From Maribacter arenosus (GTDB lineage: Bacteria; Bacteroidota; Bacteroidia; Flavobacteriales; Flavobacteriaceae): DNA of 64,000 nt. Location: the NCBI RefSeq assembly GCF_014610845.1, contig NZ_JABTCG010000006.1, positions 62,001 to 126,000 of the forward strand, written 5' to 3'. Both the position numbers and the translations under genes were made by a program. The notes under the pieces are model-generated. The model worked only from the letters and a program-made list of their open reading frames with translations, was not told the origin of the DNA and did no database searches. Below are positions 43,748 through 52,283 of the stretch, piece after piece (the stretch's first letter is position 1; every line of letters starts with the position of its first letter).

Positions 43748-45025
43748 ATGGGTAATCAAAAATTTTCTACAAACGCATTGCATGCTGGGCATGACACAAC
43801 ACAAACCGCTGGTACAAGGGCTGTGCCTATATACCAAACATCTTCCTATGTATTTAAGGATACGGACCATGCAGCAAACTTATTCTCATTAAAAGAATTG
43901 GGTTTTATTTATACACGTCTTAACAATCCAACAAATCAGATTTTACAAGATCGTTTAGCTGCAGTTGAAGGTGGTGTCGGCGCTGTTGTTTTCGCGTCAG
44001 GTACGTCCGCAATTTCAACGGGTTTGTTGACTTTGTTAAAAGCGGGTGACCATATTGTAGCATCAAGTAGCCTTTATGGGGGTACATACAATTTGCTGAA
44101 TGTCACTTTACCAAGATTGGGTATTACGTCGACTTTTGTAGATGCCTCCGACCCGAAAAATTTTGGTAAAGCTGTCCAAAAGAATACGCGTGCAATTTTT
44201 GTGGAATCATTGGGTAACCCTAAATTGGATGTATTGGATTTAAAAGGGATTTCATTACAGGCGAAAGCGGCCAAAGTACCTTTTATTGTGGATAATACGG
44301 TGGCCACTCCAGCATTATTGAATCCAATAGAACATGGTGCTAATTTGGTAATACATTCTTTAACAAAATATATCGGCGGTCAAGGCACATCCCTTGGAGG
44401 GGCTATAATCGATGCAGGGACCTTTGATTGGGCAAATGGTAAATTCCCTGAATTTACCGAACCTTCAGCAGGGTATCATGGTTTGGTATATAGTGAGGCT
44501 TTGGGGGCTGCAGCCTTCACTTTCAAACTGATTTTAGAGGGCCTTCGCGATTTTGGCGGCGCCCTTAGTCCGTATAACGCCTTTCAGATTATTCAAGGCT
44601 TGGAAACACTTTCAGTGCGTATAAAAAAGCACAGTGAAAATGCTTTGGAACTCGCGAAGTGGTTAGAAGGCAGGGATGAGGTTGCATGGGTAAACTATCC
44701 TGGATTGAAAAGTAGCCCCTATAATAAATTAGCAAAGGAGTACCTGCCCAATGGTCAGAGCGGATTGGTTACCTTTGGTATAAAAGGAGGTTTTGAAGCC
44801 GCGAAGCAAGTAACTGATGCCACCTCAATATTCTCATTGTTGGCGAACATTGGGGATACAAAATCTTTGATTATCCACCCTGCCAGTACAACACATCAAC
44901 AATTAACTTCTGAACAACAAGAAGCTGCAGGTGTCGGTGCGGATTTAATTAGACTATCGGTTGGTTTGGAAGATATTGAAGATTTAAAATCGGATTTAAA
45001 AGCCGCATTCGAAACGTTAAAATAA
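43748..45025 (+). CDS. metY: O-acetylhomoserine sulfhydrylase
   Basis: A 425-residue Cys/Met metabolism PLP enzyme that makes homocysteine from O-acetylhomoserine and sulfide. The start is ATG 43748 (MGNQKFSTNALHAGHDT); earlier in-frame codons lie in the leader. Key segments: YQTSSYVFKD, the PLP-lysine region LVIHSLTKYIGGQGTSLGGAIID and the C-terminal SLIIHPASTTHQQL. Typical length. It is controlled by the SAM-I riboswitch and followed by the MetX-ThrA fusion 68 bp downstream, the enzyme that makes its substrate. Confidence 0.96.
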   Translation: MGNQKFSTNALHAGHDTTQTAGTRAVPIYQTSSYVFKDTDHAANLFSLKELGFIYTRLNNPTNQILQDRLAAVEGGVGAVVFASGTSAISTGLLTLLKAGDHIVASSSLYGGTYNLLNVTLPRLGITSTFVDASDPKNFGKAVQKNTRAIFVESLGNPKLDVLDLKGISLQAKAAKVPFIVDNTVATPALLNPIEHGANLVIHSLTKYIGGQGTSLGGAIIDAGTFDWANGKFPEFTEPSAGYHGLVYSEALGAAAFTFKLILEGLRDFGGALSPYNAFQIIQGLETLSVRIKKHSENALELAKWLEGRDEVAWVNYPGLKSSPYNKLAKEYLPNGQSGLVTFGIKGGFEAAKQVTDATSIFSLLANIGDTKSLIIHPASTTHQQLTSEQQEAAGVGADLIRLSVGLEDIEDLKSDLKAAFETLK

Positions 45026-45093
45026 TGGCATAATGGCATTTTTTACCATTACTTGTCCAGCATAAAATACAAGACAGAATTAATAACATTGGC

Positions 45094-48000
45094 ATGTTAC
45101 ATAAGTTAGAATTAAAAAAATATAAGACACTTGGAGGCATAGAACAGGATATTACTTTATCCTACCAGTTATTTGGCAAACCCTTGCATAAAGCACCGAT
45201 TGTCTTGGTTAATCATGCTCTTACAGGGAACTCGAATGTTACAGGTTCTGAAGGTTGGTGGTCTGCTCTTATAGGTGAGGGAAAATGTATCGATACCAAT
45301 AAGTATACGATTCTGGCCTTCAATATTCCAGGTAATGGATATGACGGATTCGTAATTGAGAACTACAAGGATTTTGTAGCCGGGGATATTGCCCATATTT
45401 TTTTAAGGGGACTGGAAGAATTAAAAATTGATAAACTATTTGCGCTGATCGGTGGGTCACTGGGTGGCGGAATAGCTTGGGAAATGGCGGCCATAAACCC
45501 CAAACTGACCACGCATTTGATTCCAGTGGCATCGGATTGGAAATCTACGGATTGGCTGATCGCGAATTGTCAAATACAGGAACAATTCCTTGTAAACTCA
45601 AAGCAACCTGTTCATGATGCCCGTATGCATGCGATGTTGTGTTATCGCACACCTGAATCTTTCAAAGAGCGATTTAAAAGAAGTACAAATGAAGAACTAC
45701 AGGTATTCAATGTAGAGAGTTGGTTAATGCATCATGGTGAGAAATTGAAAGACCGTTTTCAATTATCGGCCTATAAACTAATGAACCAATTATTGAAGAC
45801 CATCGATATTACCCGTAATGGGGAAGCTGCTTTTAATGCACTACAGAATAGCGACACGAATATACATATTGTCGGTGTTGATTCAGATCTGTTTTTTACG
45901 GCCAAGGAAAACAAGGAAACCTTTAAACAATTGGCACAGGCCAAAAGCAATGTCACTTATGGTGAAGTGCAATCATTACATGGGCATGATGCTTTTTTGA
46001 TAGAGTTTGGTCAAATGGAAAAACTCCTCAACGGAATCTTCAATGCCAACGGTAAGACCGAACGCATAAAAATCTTGAAATTTGGAGGTAAATCCCTTAG
46101 CAATGGGGAAGGTCTAGGGTATGTTTTGGATATCATCAGCGATAAGGTCAAAAATGGGGAAAATATCGCAGTGGTGCTTTCTGCGCGCGAAAAAGCAACG
46201 GATCAATTGGAAATGATGCTTAAAAAAGCAGCTCGGGGTGAGGATTATTCCAAGGACTTTACCGCTTTTGAAAAATACCAGACCCATACCTTTAAGAATG
46301 TTAGCCTGTCTGAGGAGTATGAAGGGTTGTTCAAATTATTCGAGGGGGTATCATTATTAGGGGATTTTAGTCCTAAAATCAGGGATCAGGTATTAGCCTA
46401 CGGGGAGGTTATTTCCGCCAAATTGATCACTAAGCTTTTGATCGGGCGGGGAATCAACGCGAAATTAATGGATTCCCGAAAATTGATAAAGACGGATGAT
46501 ACTTTTGGTGATGCCCATGTCATCGAAACCATTTCTAAAGAAAATGTGTTACGCGAATTTGCGCAACTCAGTCATGATACCGTACCTATAATAACCGGTT
46601 TTATTGCTTCAACAGTGGATAATGAAACCACTACATTGGGCAGGAATGGCAGTAATTATTCGGCGGCTATGCTGGCCAATTACCTAGACGCCGAAGAGCT
46701 TCAAAATTATACGCATGTTGATGGTATTTTCACTGCGAACCCGGATTATGTGCCCGAGGCGAAACCTATTTCGGAGCTTTCCTATAGCGAAGCCAACGAA
46801 TTGGCAAATTTTGGGGCAACGATTTTACATGCCAAGACTATAATTCCATTGATCGAGAAAAATATTCCCTTACGAATATTAAATACGTTCAATAGTTCAA
46901 ATAAAGGCACACTAATCAGTGCAAAATCGAACAAAGAAGGAATAAAATCATTGTCGGTCATCGAAAATGTTGCCTTGATCAATCTTGAAGGTAGGGGATT
47001 GTTGGGAAAGGTCGGTGTCGATGCCAGAATATTCAGGGCACTCGGGGATAATAATATCAGTGTAAGTATTGTTTCCCAAGGCTCGTCGGAACGGGGAATA
47101 GGCCTTGTAGTAAATGCTGATAAGGCACAAAGGGCCAAAATTGCCCTCCAGCGCGAATTTACCCATGATTTTCAATCCAAGGATATAAATCAGATTACTG
47201 TTGTGAACGATGTTTCTGTGATTTCGATCGTGGGCCAGGATTTAAGCACATTTCATAAACCGTACAATTCCTTGATCAAAAACCGGGTTATCCCTCTTCT
47301 CTTTAACAATACGGTTACCGGCAAGAACGTAAGTCTTGTAGTAAAGAAATCCGATTTGCACAAGGCATTGAATGTAATGCACGGACAGATATTCGGTATC
47401 AGTAAGAAAGTGAATGTGATTGTTTTTGGCCATGGAAATGTTGGAGGAACATTATTGGACCAAATCTTAAAATCATCAAAAACGATAGAAAAACGAAAAG
47501 GAATCGATTTAAACGTTTTTGCAGTGGCAAATTCTAAGAAGGTCCTGTTCAACGAAAAAGGGATTACGAAAAATTGGAGATCTAGCATCAAGGAAAAGGG
47601 CGTGGACTACCAAATGAAGGATATTTTCGACTATGCCAAAAAAAATCATTTTGAAAACTTGATAGCAGTGGATAACACAGCCAGCGAGGATTTTGTGGCC
47701 AATTATTTTGAACTGGTAGAAAACGGATTCGATTTGGTATCCAGCAATAAAATAGCGAATACCCTTGGTTTTGATTATTATCAATTGTTACGGGAGGAAT
47801 TGGCGAAAAACCAAAAACAGTATTTGTACGAGACCAATGTAGGAGCGGGGTTACCCCTAATAGATACCATTAAATTATTGCATCTTTCAGGTGAGAATAT
47901 TACCCGTATCAAAGGGGTTTTTTCAGGATCCTTAAGCTATATTTTCAATACGTTTTCAGAAGTGAACGCCCCATTTTCTGCCATTCTTAAAGATGCCATG

Positions 48001-48480
48001 AACAAAGGTTTTACAGAGCCCGACCCAAGGGAAGATCTGTCAGGGAATGATGTGGGACGTAAATTATTGATTCTTGCCCGTGAATTGGATCTTAGGAATG
48101 AATTTTCGGATATACAAATACAGAATCTTATTCCAGAACTATTGCGTAAAGGAACAGTTGCCGAATTTTTAAGTAATTTGGATGTGCTAAATGACACTTT
48201 CAACGAATTGAAAAAGAACCAAAAACCAAATTATGTCTTGCGATATGTTGGTGATTTGCATGGTGATCTTAGAAAGGAAAAGGGTAAATTGGATGTTAAA
48301 TTGATTTCAGTACCGAAGGAAAGTGCTTTAGGACAAGTCAAGGGTTCCGATTCGATTATTGAAATCTATACCGAATCCTATGGGGAACATCCCTTGGTGA
48401 TACAAGGGGCCGGGGCAGGTGCTGCAGTTACTGCTAGAGGTGTATTTGGAGACATCTTACGAATCGCGGAAAAAGGTTAG
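45094..48480 (+). CDS. thrA: MetX-like acyltransferase fused to aspartokinase-homoserine dehydrogenase
   Basis: A single 1,128-residue frame with three enzyme regions. Residues 1-325 are a MetX-like alpha/beta hydrolase: S122 in GGSLGGGIAWE, D265 in VDSDLFF and H298 in HGHDAFLIE form the triad; the usual LGGCYGSTGP loop is replaced by IPGNGYDGFV. Residues 327-770 are aspartate kinase with two ACT-like repeats (GLLGKVGVDARIFRALGDNNISV). Residues 773-1128 are homoserine dehydrogenase (FGHGNVGG, NVGAGLPLI, EPDPREDLSGNDVGRKLLILA). The kinase has changed key residues: KFGGKS at 329-334 (usually KFGGTS), NGSNYS with N521 for the catalytic-type Asp, and THVDG (usually TDVDG). It is followed by metZ with a 2-bp gap. 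As a fusion it would link homoserine formation and acylation. Confidence 0.93.
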   Translation: MLHKLELKKYKTLGGIEQDITLSYQLFGKPLHKAPIVLVNHALTGNSNVTGSEGWWSALIGEGKCIDTNKYTILAFNIPGNGYDGFVIENYKDFVAGDIAHIFLRGLEELKIDKLFALIGGSLGGGIAWEMAAINPKLTTHLIPVASDWKSTDWLIANCQIQEQFLVNSKQPVHDARMHAMLCYRTPESFKERFKRSTNEELQVFNVESWLMHHGEKLKDRFQLSAYKLMNQLLKTIDITRNGEAAFNALQNSDTNIHIVGVDSDLFFTAKENKETFKQLAQAKSNVTYGEVQSLHGHDAFLIEFGQMEKLLNGIFNANGKTERIKILKFGGKSLSNGEGLGYVLDIISDKVKNGENIAVVLSAREKATDQLEMMLKKAARGEDYSKDFTAFEKYQTHTFKNVSLSEEYEGLFKLFEGVSLLGDFSPKIRDQVLAYGEVISAKLITKLLIGRGINAKLMDSRKLIKTDDTFGDAHVIETISKENVLREFAQLSHDTVPIITGFIASTVDNETTTLGRNGSNYSAAMLANYLDAEELQNYTHVDGIFTANPDYVPEAKPISELSYSEANELANFGATILHAKTIIPLIEKNIPLRILNTFNSSNKGTLISAKSNKEGIKSLSVIENVALINLEGRGLLGKVGVDARIFRALGDNNISVSIVSQGSSERGIGLVVNADKAQRAKIALQREFTHDFQSKDINQITVVNDVSVISIVGQDLSTFHKPYNSLIKNRVIPLLFNNTVTGKNVSLVVKKSDLHKALNVMHGQIFGISKKVNVIVFGHGNVGGTLLDQILKSSKTIEKRKGIDLNVFAVANSKKVLFNEKGITKNWRSSIKEKGVDYQMKDIFDYAKKNHFENLIAVDNTASEDFVANYFELVENGFDLVSSNKIANTLGFDYYQLLREELAKNQKQYLYETNVGAGLPLIDTIKLLHLSGENITRIKGVFSGSLSYIFNTFSEVNAPFSAILKDAMNKGFTEPDPREDLSGNDVGRKLLILARELDLRNEFSDIQIQNLIPELLRKGTVAEFLSNLDVLNDTFNELKKNQKPNYVLRYVGDLHGDLRKEKGKLDVKLISVPKESALGQVKGSDSIIEIYTESYGEHPLVIQGAGAGAAVTARGVFGDILRIAEKG

Positions 48481-48482
48481 AT

Positions 48483-49652
48483 ATGGGTAAGAAACATAAA
48501 TTTGAAACGGAAGCTATCCGAACCCAACTGGAACGTTCACAATTTTTGGAGCACTCAAGTCCGTTATACCTCACTTCCAGTTTCGTATTCGAAGACGCAG
48601 AGGATATGCGTGCTTCCTTTGCTGAAGAGAAAGATAGGAATGTATATTCCAGGTATTCCAATCCCAACTCATCAGAATTCATTGAGAAGGTATGTAAAAT
48701 GGAAGGTGCAGAGGCTGGTTTCGCATTTGCATCGGGTATGGCAGCTGTATTTTCGACCTTTGCGGCCTTGTTGCAGAGTGGCGACCATATTATTTCCGCA
48801 AGAAGTGTTTTTGGCTCTACACATAGTTTGTTCACGAATTTTTTCCCAAAATGGAATATTACCCATAGCTATTTTAAGATTGATGCGTTGGATGAAATTG
48901 ACCAATTGGTGACCCCTAAAACCAAGATCTTATATGCCGAATCACCCACCAACCCTGGTGTTGATGTTTTGGATTTGGAAGAGTTGGGCAAGATGGCCAA
49001 AAAGCATAATTTGATATTGATCATTGATAATTGTTTCGCTTCCCCTTATTTGCAACAACCCATAAAATTAGGGGCGGATTTAGTCATTCATTCCGGCACA
49101 AAATTAATGGATGGGCAAGGAAGGGTACTTGCGGGTATAACCGTTGGGAAGGCCGATCTTATAGATAAGGTTTATCGCTTTTCCCGGATTACCGGACCGT
49201 CATTATCGCCCTTTAATGCATGGATATTGTCAAAAAGCCTTGAAACTTTAGCTGTACGGGTGGATAGGCATTGCGAGAATGCCTTAAAGCTAGCACAGTT
49301 TTTGGAACAGCATGAGAAGGTCAATTGGGTCAAATATCCATTTTTAAAGTCGCACCCAAAATATAAAGTCGCTAAAAAACAGATGAAAGCAGGGGGTTGC
49401 GTCGTAGCTTTTGAAGTAAAAGGTGGATTGGATGCAGGGCGAAAATTCTTCGATGCCATTCAATTATTGTCATTATCAGCCAACTTGGGCGATTCACGAA
49501 GTATAATAACCCATCCGGCATCAACGACGCATAGCAAACTGTCGATTGCTGAACGAGCGGCGGTAGGTATTACCGATGGTTCTGTTCGGATCTCCGTAGG
49601 ATTGGAACATATAGAGGATATTATTGCTGATATTTCACAAGCTCTGGGCTGA
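48483..49652 (+). CDS. metZ: O-succinyl/acetylhomoserine sulfhydrylase
   Basis: A 389-residue trans-sulfuration PLP enzyme, close in type to MetZ. Key parts: SPLYLTSSFVFEDAEDM, FASGMAAVFSTFAALLQSGDHI, the PLP-lysine HSGTKLMDGQGRVLAG and HPASTTHSKL. With metY it gives two sulfhydrylases in one cluster. Whether it prefers succinyl- or acetyl-homoserine cannot be read from sequence; the fused MetX-like domain suggests acetyl. Start ATG is 2 bp from the fusion stop. Confidence 0.92.
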   Translation: MGKKHKFETEAIRTQLERSQFLEHSSPLYLTSSFVFEDAEDMRASFAEEKDRNVYSRYSNPNSSEFIEKVCKMEGAEAGFAFASGMAAVFSTFAALLQSGDHIISARSVFGSTHSLFTNFFPKWNITHSYFKIDALDEIDQLVTPKTKILYAESPTNPGVDVLDLEELGKMAKKHNLILIIDNCFASPYLQQPIKLGADLVIHSGTKLMDGQGRVLAGITVGKADLIDKVYRFSRITGPSLSPFNAWILSKSLETLAVRVDRHCENALKLAQFLEQHEKVNWVKYPFLKSHPKYKVAKKQMKAGGCVVAFEVKGGLDAGRKFFDAIQLLSLSANLGDSRSIITHPASTTHSKLSIAERAAVGITDGSVRISVGLEHIEDIIADISQALG

Positions 49653-49702
49653 GTTTTTGCATTATAGGTAAATGAATCTAAGATTTTGCATATATTCGTC
49701 AC

Positions 49703-50113
49703 ATGCTTTCTAAAAAGACAAAATACGGTCTAAAGGCTTTAAGTTACTTGGCCTCCCAAGATAATAGGCTACCAGTGCAGATTGCGGAAATTGCCAAGCA
49801 CGAGAATATATCCCAAAAGTTTTTGGAGAGCATTCTTTTGACCCTGCGTAAATCAGGGCTTTTGGGTTCTAAAAAAGGTAAGGGCGGAGGGTATTATCTT
49901 ATAAAAGATCCCGAGGATATTCTAATGACCGATGTAATGCGCATTCTCGAAGGTCCCATTGCCTTGGTCCCTTGTGTGAGTCTTAATTTTTATGAACAAT
50001 GCGAGGATTGCCCAGACGAGGCGACATGTGCTGTGCATAAATTAATGCTTCAAGTTAGGGATAGTGCCTTGACGGTTTATCGAAACAATACCTTGGCAGA
50101 TATTATAAAATAG
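49703..50113 (+). CDS. Rrf2-family transcriptional regulator
   Basis: A 136-residue Rrf2 protein: winged helix-turn-helix (MLSKKTKYGLKALSYLASQ, NISQKFLESILLTLRKSGLLGSKKGKGGGYYL) and a C-terminal dimer/sensor region with four cysteines arranged C-x8-C-x2-C-x5-C (PCVSLNFYEQCEDCPDEATCAVH). Cysteines in this place suggest an Fe-S cluster or thiol sensing, as in IscR and related regulators. It lies between methionine and cysteine genes; a 17-bp dyad repeated three times upstream of the cys/sir units is the best candidate operator. Role as repressor or activator is inference. Confidence 0.9.
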   Translation: MLSKKTKYGLKALSYLASQDNRLPVQIAEIAKHENISQKFLESILLTLRKSGLLGSKKGKGGGYYLIKDPEDILMTDVMRILEGPIALVPCVSLNFYEQCEDCPDEATCAVHKLMLQVRDSALTVYRNNTLADIIK

Positions 50114-50221
50114 ACCCTTTGCCTGTCGAAAGCAAAAAACTTCACTTAATAACGGAAGAATCATCAAAAATCGTAATTAATGATCGATTTTTTTTCGAAG
50201 AATCGATGAAATATTTATTAA

Positions 50222-50238
50222 TCTACTAAAACAATAGG
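50222..50238. promoter_or_regulatory. Cys dyad operator, copy A
   Basis: TCTACTAAAACAATAGG, followed by GTAA. It matches the shared CTAY-N7-ATAGG pattern with the copies at 50303 and 53590 and lies about 115 bp before the DUF2061 gene. Confidence 0.6.
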
Positions 50239-50289
50239 GTAATTCTGATTTTTTATAGGTTTTTAGTATGTTGGTTTCATATATAATTC

Positions 50290-50297
50290 TAAATTTG
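50290..50297 (+). promoter_or_regulatory. -7 box of DUF2061-cysHDN promoter
   Basis: TAAATTTG, a perfect -7 box, 41 bp before the start. A TTG at 50271 lies 16 bp upstream, slightly closer than usual. Confidence 0.55.
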
Positions 50298-50302
50298 CAT
50301 AC

Positions 50303-50319
50303 TCTATTAAATCGATAGG
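50303..50319. promoter_or_regulatory. Cys dyad operator, copy B
   Basis: TCTATTAAATCGATAGG, with GTAA after it, lies immediately downstream of the -7 box and covers the predicted transcription start. A protein bound here would block RNA polymerase, so repression is the simplest model. Confidence 0.65.
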
Positions 50320-50338
50320 GTAAAAAAATTAGAATAAC

Positions 50339-50605
50339 ATGATTGCAGATCGATTGATTTTAAATAAAAAAACCGTTAGCAGGGATTTCGATACCGACAG
50401 AAAATCGGAAAGACCAATTCGAAGTATAGCAAAGGCCTTTAGTTGGAGGGTCGTTGGTACATTGGACACCTTGTTGATATCCTATCTTTTGACAGGTAAA
50501 ATAACCTTGGCCGCTTCGATTGCATCAATCGATTTTTTAACTAAGATGGTATTATACTTTTTTCATGAAAGGATATGGAATCTTGTTCATTGGGGAAAAA
50601 AGTAA
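50339..50605 (+). CDS. DUF2061 membrane protein in cys operon
   Basis: An 88-residue protein with the DUF2061 domain (about 25-80): SIAKAFSWRVVGTLDTLLISYLLTGKITLAASIASIDFLTKMVLYFFHERIWN. It has two predicted membrane helices. Family function is unknown. It is the first gene of the unit that continues with cysH (25 bp) and cysD (21 bp) and shares the dyad-controlled promoter, so it probably has a role in sulfate assimilation, for example sulfate entry or complex anchoring; this is inference. No sulfate permease is seen in the window. Confidence 0.85.
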   Translation: MIADRLILNKKTVSRDFDTDRKSERPIRSIAKAFSWRVVGTLDTLLISYLLTGKITLAASIASIDFLTKMVLYFFHERIWNLVHWGKK

Positions 50606-50630
50606 CCCATCAATCGTAAATACTTGAACT

Positions 50631-51254
50631 ATGGGTTTTACCGAGGATTATATTAAAAAGTTAAATATACAATTTAAGGGGATTTCACCTGAGGAAATTA
50701 TTTCTTGGGCCATCAAGCATGGCAAGAATCCTGTGGTTACCACGAATTTCAGACCCTATGAGGTGGCCATCCTCAATGCGGTAACCCAGGTGAAAAAGAA
50801 CATTCCTGTAGTTTGGTGCGATACTGGGTACAATACGCCCCAAACCTATGCCCATGCCGAGAAATTAATAGCAACATTAGATTTGAACATCAGGTTATAT
50901 GTTCCTAAGCAGACCGCGGCACATAGAGATGTGGTTATGGGGATTCCTAGAGTTGACGATCCAAGACATGCCAAGTTTACCGAACAAGTTAAACTGGAAC
51001 CTTTTAAAAGGGCGATGACCGAGATACAACCCGATATATGGTTTACCAATTTAAGAAAAGGCCAAACAGCACATAGGGACACATTGGACATTCTAAGCCT
51101 TAGTAAGGATGGGGTGTTAAAGGTGAGTCCGTTCTATCACTGGAGTGATGGCCAATTGGATGCGTATCTCGAAGAAAGAAACTTACCTAACGAACATATT
51201 TATTTTGACCCCACAAAAGTGCTTGAAAACCGCGAGTGTGGCTTACATATTTAA
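50631..51254 (+). CDS. cysH: Phosphoadenylyl-sulfate reductase
   Basis: CysH reduces activated sulfate to sulfite with thioredoxin. The 207-residue protein has the PP-loop-like N-terminus, LRKGQTAHRDTL and the C-terminal catalytic ECGLHI. The CC and CxxC cysteines that bind the 4Fe-4S cluster of APS reductases are absent; the sequence follows the E. coli-type PAPS reductase. This implies that PAPS is the substrate, which needs an APS kinase (CysC), not found in this cluster. It is in the operon with DUF2061, cysD and cysN. Confidence 0.93.
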   Translation: MGFTEDYIKKLNIQFKGISPEEIISWAIKHGKNPVVTTNFRPYEVAILNAVTQVKKNIPVVWCDTGYNTPQTYAHAEKLIATLDLNIRLYVPKQTAAHRDVVMGIPRVDDPRHAKFTEQVKLEPFKRAMTEIQPDIWFTNLRKGQTAHRDTLDILSLSKDGVLKVSPFYHWSDGQLDAYLEERNLPNEHIYFDPTKVLENRECGLHI

Positions 51255-51275
51255 TTATACCTTTAAAGTAGTTCA

Positions 51276-52178
51276 TTGATGAAAGACACATCACATATCA
51301 ACCCTTTGGAAAATGAAGCCATTTACATTATTCGTGAAGTGGCCGCACAATTTGAAAAACCGGTTTTGTTGTTTTCCGGAGGAAAGGATTCGATTACCTT
51401 GGTGCGATTGGCACAAAAAGCATTCTATCCTGCAAAAATCCCATTTCCTTTAATGCATATCGACACGGGGCATAATTTTCCTGAAACGATTGAATTTCGT
51501 GATAGGTTGGTTGAAGAACTTGGGTTGGAACTGATTGTAAGAAATGTCCAGGATACCATTGACCAAGGAAAGGTAAAGGAAGAGACAGGTCGCTATTCAA
51601 GTAGAAATGCCTTGCAGACCACAACACTTTTGGATGCTATTGAAGAATTTAAATTCGATGCCTGTATAGGTGGGGCAAGACGAGATGAGGAAAAGGCCAG
51701 GGCCAAGGAACGAATTTTTTCGGTCCGTGATGATTTTGGGCAATGGGATGAGAAAAACCAGAGGCCGGAATTATTCGACATGTTGAATGGGCAGATCGAT
51801 TTAGGACAAAACGTGAGGGTCTTTCCTATTTCCAATTGGACAGAATTGGATGTGTGGTCCTATATCGAAAAAGAAAATATTGAAATTCCATCCATTTATT
51901 TCGCACATAAAAGAAAGGTTTTCTTAAGGGATGGCTTGATTTGGTCGCATTCCGATTACGTATACCAAGAAAAGGATGAGGAAGTGTTGGAAGAATTGGT
52001 CAGGTTTAGAACCGTGGGAGATATGAGTTGTACGGCTGCTGTATTTTCAGAAGCCACGGATATAGCTAGTGTCGTCCAGGAAATAAGGGAATCCACGATT
52101 TCTGAAAGAGGGGCACGGATCGACGATAAACGGTCTGAGGCGGCCATGGAAAAAAGAAAACAACAAGGGTATTTTTAA
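51276..52178 (+). CDS. cysD: Sulfate adenylyltransferase subunit 2
   Basis: The catalytic subunit of ATP sulfurylase that makes APS from sulfate and ATP. The 300-residue protein has the PP-loop SGGKDSITLVRLA, MHIDTGHNFPETIEFRD and GGARRDEEKARAKERIFS. All conserved positions that I can check are intact. It follows cysH in the same operon and is followed by cysN after about 105 bp that contain a degenerate repeat. Confidence 0.96.
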   Translation: MMKDTSHINPLENEAIYIIREVAAQFEKPVLLFSGGKDSITLVRLAQKAFYPAKIPFPLMHIDTGHNFPETIEFRDRLVEELGLELIVRNVQDTIDQGKVKEETGRYSSRNALQTTTLLDAIEEFKFDACIGGARRDEEKARAKERIFSVRDDFGQWDEKNQRPELFDMLNGQIDLGQNVRVFPISNWTELDVWSYIEKENIEIPSIYFAHKRKVFLRDGLIWSHSDYVYQEKDEEVLEELVRFRTVGDMSCTAAVFSEATDIASVVQEIRESTISERGARIDDKRSEAAMEKRKQQGYF

Positions 52179-52196
52179 ATTTTCCTTCGAAAATTC

Positions 52197-52277
52197 AGCT
52201 ATTGGCTTATGGCCGTTAGCTCAAGAAAATAATCAATTAAATATGGCCAAAGGCACATTGCGAATGGCCAACAACTA
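52197..52277. repeat. Degenerate ATGGCC-containing repeat between cysD and cysN
   Basis: The gap contains TTGGCTTATGGCCGTTAGC and, further on, AAATATGGCCAAAGGC and GCGAATGGCCAACAAC, three related ATGGCC segments. They resemble dispersed intergenic repeats of this group. No coding or terminator signal is present. Confidence 0.4.
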
Positions 52278-52283
52278 AATAGG

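Noticed and set aside
45094-48480. Artificial fusion by sequencing error of metX and thrA
   Set aside because: The frame is continuous through the junction (about residue 325) with a normal linker, and the downstream gene follows in 2 bp; similar fusions are, as I recall, present in other Flavobacteriia.
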